From Prorocentrum cordatum (lineage: Eukaryota; Sar; Dinophyceae; Prorocentrales; Prorocentraceae): 64,000 nt of DNA. Made by a program: the position numbers and the translations under genes. The first letter of the stretch is position 1; the number at the start of each line of letters is the position of its first letter. The notes under the pieces were generated by a model that was not told the origin of the DNA, searched no databases, and saw only the letters and a program-made list of their open reading frames with translations. The stretch is taken from the NCBI GenBank assembly GCA_963575745.1, contig CAUYUJ010007447.1, forward strand, positions 422,501 through 486,500, in the 5' to 3' direction. Below are positions 56,207 to 64,000 of the stretch, piece by piece.

Positions 56207-57149
56207 GTGTCGCCCCGCGGGACCGGCAGCGAGTTAAAGAGGCGATGTTTTGCAACATGTGCAGCGACATCTTGGTTCGGATTTTCGCGTTTCAGACATC
56301 CCACAAGCGTTTCCCCACTGTAACCCTTGCTTTGCCGCGACGCCGTTCCGACGCTTCCGACGCGGCCCGAGATGGCGCCGCGTTTGCCCCGAACCGCTGC
56401 CGCGTCCGCCGCGATTCCGGCGCGAGTCATCCAAGTCTGCTATTGCCTGGACTTTGGAATTTTCGGATTTCGCGAAGCTCGAACACTTCGGCCCACGCAT
56501 CAGAGCGTTGGGCGCTATGAGTGGGGGAACACTGTTAGAACAAACCTCGCAGGAGCTACGGCAGTAACTAACAGCCTCGCACAATACAGCTCGCGCCACC
56601 AAGGCTCGATGCGGTGAAACCCGTGGATTTTATCTGCGGGTCCACAATATTATGTATCATATATAGATGTATGTGTGTACACCTGTACGACCACCCTTCG
56701 CATGATAAGAAGGTTGGGGTGGGGGTGGGGTTGGAGGGGTGGTTGTGTGGTGGGGAGAAAAGAACCAACTGCGGGCAAATTCGATGGGTACAATGATGGC
56801 GATGTTGGCGACGCGCCTTCGAGTTAGCGAGGACGCGTGATGACGATGCTGCGCTGCGATGTGATGTCACGATTGTTTTCCATTCTCTATCTCGCAAGCA
56901 GTGTCACAATGGGCCTCGCTGTCGATCTCATTTTTAGTTCCACTATCCATCCCATTCTAGCGTTCAGTCGGGCATGTCCCTCTACAGGAGGATTTTCAAG
57001 CATGGTCAATCGTCCGGTGACGATTTTGCGAGCTCCTCTCATGACTATGTTTGGATAATCTGATGTTTTTTTTATGTGGCTTACACAACCCGCCAGTAGG
57101 AGGACGTGCCCGACCTAATTCTAGCGATCTCGTTAGCGATCTCCTACTT
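56207..57149. other. no recognised gene
   Basis: Lower-GC sequence with short frames on both strands. A G/T-rich stretch (GGGGTGGGGGTGGGGTTGG) occurs at 56715-56740. Nothing recognisable. Confidence 0.35.
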
Positions 57150-57276
57150 AGCATCGCTCGGACGTGTGCACGCTTTCTCGGCGGGAACTATTACGGAGCA
57201 TCCTGGATCATCCTGCGAAAAAAAACACGCACGAAACAAAAACACTGGGCATGGACGTCCGCGCGATGGCCAGCCT
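57150..57276 (+). repeat. dispersed repeat family D, copy 2
   Basis: AGCATCGCTCGGACGTGTGC, GGAGCATCCTGGATCATCCT, GGCATGGACGTCCGCGCGAT. About 70-75 percent like copy 1. Confidence 0.85.
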
Positions 57277-57334
57277 ATTGACATCACCATCGGCGCCAAA
57301 GCGGGACGCCCCCGGCCTGCGCTCGCCCACCGCC

Positions 57335-57450
57335 GGCGGCACGCCGACGGGACATTGGAGCGGGACACCGACTGGACACCGCAGGACACCACGGCGGGAC
57401 ACCGCGGGCCACCGCGCGCCCGCCAGGGGGGGGGGGGACGGGCGGTCCAC
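57335..57450 (+). repeat. GGGACACCGC tandem words
   Basis: GGCGGGACACCGCGGGCCAC and neighbouring CGGGACACC/TGGACACCGC words repeat with about 10-20 base spacing. Confidence 0.6.
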
Positions 57451-57504
57451 TTCGGGGGCCTTGAGACGGGGGCCAGTGCCAACGGGGGTCAGCCGGAGCG
57501 CCAG

Positions 57505-57685
57505 ATCTTGCAGGATCCTGCAGGGACAGGGTCGCATTGACCCGGGCTGGGGTGCAGGATCCTGCAGGATCGTGCAGGAGCCTTCGCGTTGACCCGGGCT
57601 TAGGTGCAGGATCTTGCAGGGTTTGCAGGATTTCTGCCAAGCCTGACTGACCCGGGTCTGGACTGACCCGGGTCAGAAGATCCCC
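57505..57685 (+). repeat. imperfect repeat of TTGCAGGATCCTGCAGG and TGACCCGGG
   Basis: Units of about 60 bases combine GGATCYTGCAGG palindromes with TTGACCCGGGCTNGGGTGCA. About three copies. Confidence 0.8.
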
Positions 57686-57951
57686 GACCACTGCGTCCGA
57701 ATTGGCCGCGCGACGGCGGGGTCATTCCGCTCGCGCGCCCCTCACGCAGCTTCGCCTCGCCCGCACGCGCGACACGAACACGAAACCGAAACTGACGTCC
57801 CGGTAGGGGGGGGACTTCTCCGTGCCATTGCGATTTCACCCTCCAACCTCCGATATACGCAGGTTGGAGTTGGGTGGGCGGGCGAGAAGAATGACTCCGC
57901 TGTTGCTAGGGCGGGGCGGGACACTTGTCCGAACCTCCCCCGTGCCCAACT

Positions 57952-58180
57952 GAGATCGATAATGATATCGATAGTGGGATCGATAATGACACCGATCGTG
58001 ATACCGATCATGATATTGCCAGTGATATCGCTAGTCATATCGATCGTGGGATCGCTCGTGGAATCGATAATGATTTCGATCGCGACATCGCTCGTGATAC
58101 CGATGGCAATGCCGATCATGAAATCGATCGTGCGGTTTATCTTGATATCGATAGTCGGACCGATGGTGAGATCGATTGAA
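57952..58180. repeat. GATATCGATNRTG repeat
   Basis: About 18 copies of a 12-bp unit built on the palindromes ATCGAT, GATATC and CGATCG (for example AATGATATCGATAGTGGGAT). It reads as alternating Ile/Asp/Arg peptides in all frames on both strands and has no stop in several of them. Confidence 0.9.
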
Positions 58181-58189
58181 TGAAACGTT

Positions 58190-58335
58190 GGGTCGTGGCT
58201 TCCTCGAACCTCCTTATCACGAAGGGTGGTCGTATAGGTACTTAATGGCCTTCGGCCCATTCTGCCACAATGCTTGGGTTGTGGGTCTTGGGATTTTTGG
58301 ATGTTCGTTGGGATGCCGTGAATCGATTAGGGCAC
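58190..58335 (+). repeat. dispersed repeat family F, copy 1
   Basis: TTAATGGCCTTCGGCCCATT, GCTTGGGTTGTGGGTCTTGG and GGATGTTCGTTGGGATGCCG. A second copy lies at 58920-59020. Confidence 0.65.
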
Positions 58336-58919
58336 CCAAACGTCCCAGCCCATTTTCGGAACGCGCTCCGCCACTGGGAGCGAAATTGAACAAATTGTTT
58401 GGTTTGGGGCAAATTTGTGGAACGCCGCTCCGTTAATAGGAGCGGCGCGATTTGAATCTTCTTATTCGAGGCCAATTTGTGGAGCGGCGCCCCGCTAATT
58501 TGGAAAGGGCGATCGGAGTGCTTTGGTTGAGGCCATTTAGCGAATGCCGCTCGCAAGTGGGCCCGTCCAAACTCAAGAGTTTCTGGATCCAGCCCCCAAA
58601 ATGAATCCCCAGGATTGGGGATTGATGCTTGTGGGATTGAGCCAGGGACCTGACCCGGACCCGTCGTTGTACATCCCCCTGTCCATCTCTCCTGTTTGTT
58701 TTTTCTTTCTTACCATGTCTCCCCGTTTTTCGCTGTGCCTCTTGCCCCCTCATCCCATAGGGTTGCAGGTGGGAAGGGGGGACACCCACAATGCCCCACG
58801 TCGGGCCCACGATCGTCCCCACAACTCTTTCACAATTGATTTACATTGTTTCCAGGAATCACGCGCTCATGCACAATTTCTACTCCGTTGCTTTGCTCCT
58901 GGCCACAGTTGTCAGAACA
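58336..58919. repeat. degenerate GGAGCGGCGC/GAATGCCGCTC repeats
   Basis: Four loose units of about 55-65 bases with TTTGTGGAACGCCGCTCC or TTTGTGGAGCGGCGCCCC between 58370 and 58560. The rest has no recognised gene. Confidence 0.5.
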
Positions 58920-59020
58920 CGGGATACGACATATCTAATGGCTTTCGGCCCATTCGCCACCGTGCGTGGGTTGCGGGTCGGAATTCTCAGGGATGTTTCT
59001 TGGGGTCGCTTCGGAGCGCT
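58920..59020 (+). repeat. dispersed repeat family F, copy 2
   Basis: CTAATGGCTTTCGGCCCATT, GCGTGGGTTGCGGGTCGGAA and GGGATGTTTCTTGGGGTCGC. Confidence 0.65.
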
Positions 59021-59084
59021 CTCGGGGGCCTCTTGATGACGTTTTTTGTTGTTGTTTTTTGTTGGCCTCTTGCGGCGTTTGGGG

Positions 59085-59605
59085 GATGTTTTTGGGGACT
59101 CCTGGGGGCCCCTTAGGGGGCCTCTTGGGGCCCTTTTGGGGCCTCCTGGGGGCCCTTCGGGGCCGAGGTCTCGAAATGTCGCTCGGGTCCCCCATCTGTG
59201 CCCTTACTTGAAGCTGTCGTTGGGGCCTCTTGGGCCTTCTTGGGCGCTTCTTGGTCCGCCTTGGGTCCCACTCGGGCCGTTGTGGGGCACTTTTTGGAAT
59301 CTCGTGGTCCGTTTTTGGGCGATCTTCGGGGCCTCGGGCCGTCTGGCGCGCCGGGAAACCGAAAAGGCAAGAAGGCCAAACACCTTCAACCATCGACGGC
59401 AAATCATTGATTTTGGCCTGTTGGGGCCCTCTTGAGGGGCCCCTTGGGAGCCTCTTGGGACGTCTTGCAGGCTTCTTGGGCCGTTGTGGGGCCATCTTGG
59501 CTGTCTCAGGACGATCTTTGGGCGTCTCGGGCCCCCCTCGGGCCGTCTTGAGAGCCTCTTGAGGCCCTCTTGGCCCGTCTTGGGGCCCTCTTGGGCCTGA
59601 AACAG
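59085..59605 (-). repeat. GGCCCCAAGA-type repeat, reverse orientation
   Basis: TCTTGGGGCC, CCTCTTGGGCC and TTCTTGGGC words are the reverse complement of the repeat at 2085-3060 and 55431-56030. Confidence 0.75.
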
Positions 59606-60432
59606 TCACGCGACAGGATGTGGGACGCCCCCGACAAGCCGCGACAAGCCCAAGAAGATTTGCGAATTCGGGGTGCGGGCACCGTAAAGTCTTCTTAGGA
59701 TCGAGGACTGACGCTCAGGGGATCAGGCAAAGAACCTGAGGACACACCCACTCCGTGCCCAGCGGCACCGTGGCGGATAGTCTCGTTCGGTTCAAATTTG
59801 CGTCACGATTGATGCACGACTGGTTCACATTTGATTCCGCATCAGTTCGCATATTCGCATGATGGCCGCAATGCGCTCGCAATACAAGGGGGACGCAACC
59901 GCGACATCGCGAGCACCGCGACGCCGCGATGCGGCCGCTGGCCGCGGGAACAGCAGCAGGGGATGCCCCTCCACAGGGCCCCGTAGCATCACAGCGTCAC
60001 CCGCGCACCCTGCACGCACGGCGCGCCACTCACGACTCGGACGCGGAACTCTCGCAACTCGACTTTTGGTCGGTGGGCCTCTCACAGGGGCTCATTTCTT
60101 CATCCTCTCGTTCGTTTCTCGCGATTGGGTACAGGTGCGCACGCATATTTGATCCGATCTCCGCATCATTCGAACGGGAGTGCAGCGGGTTGGTACGAGC
60201 GGCAGCAAGCTTCTGAGGGCCAGAGTGTGCGGCGAGGTCATCTTCCACAGCCCGCCCAACGTCGGCCGCGCTGGTTATGCCAAGCGTCTCGCTGAGCACT
60301 GGGGCCTGGAATACATCAGTGCATGGCATAGCCTGCCCGCCTCCGCCATCATTGCCACGCCGGGGAGGCGGAGGAGAGGGGGGGAAGGGGCGATGGGGGA
60401 TGGGGGGGGTTGGAGCTGACTGGGGGAGCGAG
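59606..60432. other. no recognised gene
   Basis: Frames on both strands lack recognisable domains. A GGGGGG-rich stretch lies at about 60377-60410. Confidence 0.35.
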
Positions 60433-60670
60433 TTGGCCAGCACTGGGCCCGGCCAGCAGAAATGGGGGGAGAGAGGGAAGGGGCGCCCTCGTCGCTATGG
60501 CGACCCGCGGCTCGAGAAACCGGTCCGTCTCGACCCCGGGAGGGGTCCTGGGACGCACCTCCAGCCAGTTTGCCTTCATCCCTCCCTCTAAGCCGTGCCT
60601 TCATCCCTCCCTCTAAGCCGATCTTCTCGGGGCTCATCCCGCTCAGATCCCCCGGCCGCCTCTCAGGGGG
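60433..60670 (+). repeat. dispersed repeat family E, copy 2
   Basis: GGCCAGCACTGGGCCCGGCC, GACCCGCGGCTCGAGAAACC, GTCCGTCTCGACCCCGGGAG, as at 53655-53860. It contains an internal 25-bp tandem duplication (60571-60595 and 60596-60620, TGCCTTCATCCCTCC...) that the other copy lacks. Confidence 0.87.
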
Positions 60671-60784
60671 AGGAGGGCAAGGGCGACATGAGAGCAGAGA
60701 GGGACAAGGGCATGCCAGGCGGGACGCGGAGGAGTAGACAGTGGAGCAAAGGGCTGGGTGAGACATCGTACCCCAAGAGGGGGA

Positions 60785-60950
60785 CGATGGAGGAGGGGGA
60801 GGAGAAGGAGGAGGAGGAGGAGGAGGAGGAGGAGGAGGCGGAGGAGGAGGAGGAGGAGGAGGAGGAGGACGGGGGAGGGGGAGGAGGGAGGAGGAGAAAT
60901 AGGCGGGTGAGGAGGAGGAGGAGGAGGAGGAGGAGGAGGAGGAGGAGAAG
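60785..60950 (+). repeat. (GGA)n purine tract
   Basis: GGA triplets with minor interruptions, ending one base before the spliced-leader relic. Confidence 0.95.
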
Positions 60951-60951
60951 C

Positions 60952-60973
60952 TTCGTAGCAATTTTGGCTCAAG
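60952..60973 (+). other. dinoflagellate spliced-leader relic at a LINE 5' end
   Basis: 19 of the 21 fixed positions of the dinoflagellate spliced leader match (C to T at position 2, C to A at position 9), including the uninterrupted ATTTTGGCTCAAG 3' end. It lies 152 bases before an ORF1 ATG. This is the signature expected when a trans-spliced mRNA is reverse-transcribed and integrated. Confidence 0.85.
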
Positions 60974-61124
60974 GTGATTGAGGACTTTTTCATGTCCGTG
61001 GGTCCCGCAGGTGGCTGCCCAGCCAGGGACTCCGCATTCATACTTTTCGGCGTACCCCAGCTTGGCTGGGGACAGTTTGGCTCAAAACGACCACCCTTCA
61101 GTCTGTCCCCGCTCACCAGCAGTC
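60974..61124 (+). other. probable LINE 5' UTR
   Basis: Between the spliced-leader relic and the ORF1 ATG. TTTGGCTCAA at 61076-61085 may be a second, more degraded relic. Confidence 0.4.
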
Positions 61125-61409
61125 ATGGGAAAGCCCGCTGGGCATGGTGGTGGTCGCGGTGGGCCTCGTGATTACGCATTGGCGTGCTCCATTTGCCAGG
61201 CCTCAACTTCGTGGAGCTTATCGTGGTGCTGGCGATGCGGCGCACATTGGAAGAACACTGCTAGCTGGAGCTCCCCAGTCCACAGCCCGAGAGGCGGATG
61301 GGATGCACGGCGGGCGGTGGCACGTGAAGGCCGAGGCCGAGGCGGACGTAAGTCCAAAGGCCGTGGGCGCCGCAAGGGGAGTTCAGCCGCGCCAGGAGAC
61401 AGGGCATAG
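61125..61409 (+). CDS. LINE ORF1, N-terminal part with RanBP2-type zinc finger
   Basis: 94 codons from the first ATG after the spliced-leader relic. Residues 20-40 contain CSIC and CWRC with CX2CX10CX2C spacing and a Trp just before the third Cys, as in RanBP2/NZF fingers, which bind RNA or ubiquitin. The tail is Gly/Arg/Lys-rich (RGRGGRKSKGRGRR), probably RNA-binding. A TAG at 61407 ends it, but the same frame reopens and continues as the coiled-coil ORF at 61446. The two are therefore probably one ORF1 with a single nonsense change. Its role would be RNA binding in the LINE particle. Confidence 0.6.
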   Translation: MGKPAGHGGGRGGPRDYALACSICQASTSWSLSWCWRCGAHWKNTASWSSPVHSPRGGWDARRAVAREGRGRGGRKSKGRGRRKGSSAAPGDRA

Positions 61410-61445
61410 TCACCACGGCAGACAGGCGGTCCTGCTGATGATGCT

Positions 61446-62333
61446 ATGCAGCGCCCTCCTCAGCCAGCAGATGACGATGCCGCCATGGATGGGACAGAGT
61501 CCAGCGCGCCCATCGGCCAGCAGATCAAGCTCTTGCAGAACGCATTCGGCATGCTCACGACAAATGGCGACGACGAGCAGCCCGCAGCCCAGGCCTTGCG
61601 GGCTAAGCTGACCTCTCTCAGGGCCGAGCGCGATTCGGGCAAGTCGGCCTCTCAGAAACTCCATGTGGCCAGCAGCCGCCTGCAGAAGCTCGAGCGCCAG
61701 GTCGCAGCTTACCAGAAAAAAGTGGTGCTCATGGACACCAAGGTTCAGAATGCACGGGCCCATCTTCAGCAGCAGGAGCAACTAATGCAGGATGCAAAAG
61801 ACCATCTTCAGAAAGCAGAACAGAAAATGCAATACTGCCAAGAGGGAAACTATTGCGCTCCAGCCGCTCGCAAGTCAGGAGGCTGTAGGCGCAACCGCGG
61901 GGGGATGTTCGGACCCGCAAAGTTGCAGCAGGAGCAGGTTGCGGCAGACAAGCTCGCACAACGTGGTGGAGACGTTCAGAAGGTCAAGGAAGCGCTAGAC
62001 GTCCTCGCGCCGTTTCATGGGGAACTTCCTGCACAGCTTGTGCAGCCAGCAGCAGCAGCGCCAGCTCAGCAGCCAGTGCCGACAGAAGGTGTTTACCAGC
62101 CGTCGCCAGCTGCTCCCGATCTATCGCAGCGAGGAGAGCAGCCAGCACGACCCCCTCGGCAAGACACTAGGGAGCATCCGCTACGCGAACGGAACCCCAG
62201 ACGCATGGGAAACCGCAGTGGGCCTGAGTCCAAGCGCCCTAAAGGCCAAGCCTGCTGTTGCCTCTCCTGTCCCAGGCCAGAAGGCCGCCGCCCCCGCGGG
62301 AGCGGGCCTCCCAGCCGAGGACAAGGAGGATGA
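61446..62333 (+). CDS. LINE ORF1, coiled-coil part
   Basis: 295 codons in the same frame as 61125-61409. Residues about 15-135 are a long heptad-rich coiled coil (IKLLQNAFGMLTT, LRAKLTSLRAER, ARAHLQQQEQLMQDAKDHLQ). A Gly/Arg patch (GGCRRNRGG) and a second short helix follow, then a Pro/Ala/Gln-rich tail. Coiled-coil ORF1 proteins of LINEs oligomerise and bind template RNA. Near the end another frame (ending 62340 with GLPAEDKEDDL) looks more protein-like than this one, so a one-base shift around 62180-62260 is likely. Confidence 0.6.
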   Translation: MQRPPQPADDDAAMDGTESSAPIGQQIKLLQNAFGMLTTNGDDEQPAAQALRAKLTSLRAERDSGKSASQKLHVASSRLQKLERQVAAYQKKVVLMDTKVQNARAHLQQQEQLMQDAKDHLQKAEQKMQYCQEGNYCAPAARKSGGCRRNRGGMFGPAKLQQEQVAADKLAQRGGDVQKVKEALDVLAPFHGELPAQLVQPAAAAPAQQPVPTEGVYQPSPAAPDLSQRGEQPARPPRQDTREHPLRERNPRRMGNRSGPESKRPKGQACCCLSCPRPEGRRPRGSGPPSRGQGG

Positions 62334-63157
62334 TCTTTAGCAATGCGTATCGTAGGGAACCGACCCGTCGCCTCCCCTCTGGCCGTCCTCCCGGCTCACT
62401 CCATCCTGTCTCGGGTGGACCTTCTTTGAACTTTGCGTTCTAAGCGCGTCGGGATGGAAGCGAGCCCTGGAGCGTGTGAGCTGTTCCAAGGCGCGTGCCA
62501 TTTGAGTCCAGGAGCACGCATTGCTCCAGGACAGAGTTTTGGAAACCAAAAAGACTTGCCTCGCGGTTGGCTGGGGAAGCTGTTGGGCCCCCGCCAGTAT
62601 CACTTCCAACGGATGCCCCTTCTGGGGGGGTTGCTATATTGTGCAGGCGCTACCTGGACCTTTGGCAAGATCCTTCCCACAACATTGTTTCGCCAGGCAG
62701 GATTCCCCACGCGTGCTGTCGCCACAGAGCTCTGGGTGTGTTCAGCGCTTACTCGTGCTATTGGGTGACCAGTATCGGCCTGGGGAGATAATGTTCGCCT
62801 CTGCAGTCAGCTCGAAAATCGTGTTCTCACGCGCGGTTTGTCCTTCATCTCGGGCGCGATTGCAACCCGTCGCCGTGTGCATGTCAAATCGGATTGGAAC
62901 TGGGCAGATTCGGAGCTGACCTCATCTTCGACTGGCTCGCGCCGACGTGCCGCGTAGAAGGTATGCGCCACGCGTTGGACGACTTCGTGGCGAGCAGGGC
63001 GCTCGCTAAGGCTTCCCCCCCGGTCAGGACAGATCTCGACAGCGATGCGTCCCCGCGCTATGCCATGGACTTTCATTTGACCGCGGAGCCATTCTTTACG
63101 CCTATGCAAGCACGCAGTCTTGCCAGTCCAGAGGCCTGCGGGGCCCTGCCGCCAGCC

Positions 63158-63240
63158 GCCCGACTATGCCGAGCTGGAGTCCGAGATGCAACGTGCCTAG
63201 GGAACATTTCACAATCCCCGAAGGATATCAAGCCCCCTGC
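63158..63240 (+). repeat. direct repeat, left copy (period 760)
   Basis: GCCCGACTATGCCGAGCTGG through ATCAAGCCCCCTGC. It matches 63918-64000 with one substitution, and the match runs into the end of the window. Confidence 0.95.
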
Positions 63241-63917
63241 CCAACGGAGAAGCCAGGCCTCGAGAAGGCCCCCAACATGGTGTACGATGGGTGGTGCGCT
63301 AAGGCCTGGAGTGAGCTTGAGGACCGCAGCGAGGCGGCCCATGGCCGCCGTGGGGGCCTCCCGTATGACACTGAGACTGTTTGCCTCCGTCAGCTGCTTA
63401 CCGCGAAACAGAACCCGGGACTTTCCGAGGGCCGTTCTGTGGGCTGGTCTCTCAGGTGCCTCAAACGGAGGTGCCAGCCGCCCACCTGGGAGCTTCTCCA
63501 ACATGCGAGGATGATAGGAATGGAAGGAGGACCGTTCAGTATCTTCGGGGCTTTGCGAAAGTCTGCGTGGACTTCGCCTTAGATCCCCTCCTCTCCCATT
63601 TGAGACTTCGGGTGCAAGGCCGCGTGGCTTCTGGACTGTCTCGATCGTATTCTTGCCCGCCTCGAGGAGCTTGAAATCGCTTTTTCTTGCCAGAGAGCGC
63701 GGGCGTCAAAGGGGAAGTGGAACGCGCGGTGTGAAGTGGCCTTGGCGGCAGGTGCTTCAAGGGCCCATCGATGCGCCAAGCCCGCTTCGGAACGTGATGA
63801 AGACGCGGTCGAGCTCCCAGATGGCGCGCGCTCCGTCTCATTCTTCAGCAGATCGGTAAACAGGTGCAAATGTGGAGTGCAGCGCGGGGGGTCGGAAAAC
63901 AATTCGCCCTCGCGCTG

Positions 63918-64000
63918 GCCCGACTATGCCGAGCTGGAGTCCGAGATGCAGCGTGCCTAGGGAACATTTCACAATCCCCGAAGGATATCAAGCCCCCTGC
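63918..64000 (+). repeat. direct repeat, right copy, cut by the window end
   Basis: Second copy of 63158-63240. The true length cannot be seen because the window ends. Confidence 0.95.

Larger units (their letters stand above)
62341..64000 (+). other. probable LINE continuation, unresolved
   Basis: Frames such as 62433-62768, 62894-63514, 63166-63582 and 63736-63960 overlap in different phases. An ordered ORF2 would be expected here, but I cannot identify endonuclease or RT motifs before the window ends. An 83-bp direct repeat (63158-63240 and 63918-64000) shows a duplication of about 760 bp. Confidence 0.3.

Noticed and set aside
1-64000. CRISPR arrays, tRNA or rRNA genes, bacterial-type operons
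   Set aside because: No regularly spaced identical short repeats with unique spacers, no cloverleaf or rRNA landmark that I can recognise, and no ribosome-binding-site pattern.

Overview
The window looks like nuclear DNA of a dinoflagellate. It is GC-rich and packed with microsatellites and diverged tandem repeats, and I recognise no ordinary cellular gene. It carries sequences resembling the 22-nt dinoflagellate spliced leader (best copy 60952-60973, 19 of the 21 fixed positions). It is dominated by retroelements. Start codons are my choices; coding DNA in such genomes may also contain introns that I cannot see.

The main content is three tyrosine-recombinase (YR) retrotransposons of the DIRS/PAT/Ngaro order, each with complete split direct repeats in the order A1 - genes - B1 - A2 - B2. 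Element 1 (6691-14244, + strand) encodes a zinc-knuckle Gag, a methyltransferase-like/RT/RNase H protein and a YR. Element 2 (26542-40772, - strand, 14.2 kb) encodes two giant frames of about 2,100 codons each that join at a 9-G run: Gag, a methyltransferase-like region, RT, RNase H, several Cys/His clusters and YR. Element 3 (44034-50490, + strand) encodes Gag, RT/RNase H/methyltransferase-like Pol in the -1 frame, and a YR interrupted by one TAG. The A and B pairs within each element are identical or almost identical, so all three insertions look recent. The flanking DNA of elements 1 and 2 can be closed across the insertion, and all three sit in or beside repetitive host sequence.

Two LINE-type elements are also present. 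A decayed one (about 19985-22600) keeps pieces of an endonuclease and of an RT. A 5' portion of another (60952-64000) starts with a near-perfect spliced-leader relic, followed by an ORF1 with a RanBP2-type zinc finger and a coiled coil.

Region by region: 1-6690 holds tandem repeats, microsatellites, one possible retroposed mRNA (spliced-leader relic plus an 82-codon frame) and a foldback element. 6691-14244 is element 1. 14245-19800 holds tandem arrays, a (TA)n tract and a 16-copy satellite of about 73 bp. 19985-24330 is LINE debris. 24700-26541 is repeats. 26542-40772 is element 2. 40773-44033 is dispersed short repeats. 44034-50490 is element 3. 50491-60950 is dispersed repeats, purine tracts and satellite-like DNA. 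60952-64000 is the 5' part of a LINE. Several short dispersed families (called A to F, K and foldback below) recur two to four times across the window.

The most unusual points are the recurrent spliced-leader-like sequence near the inner edge of every A repeat, the cytosine-methyltransferase-like domain whose position relative to RT differs between elements, the recoding-type junctions between genes, and a 7-copy palindrome array between pol and YR of element 1.
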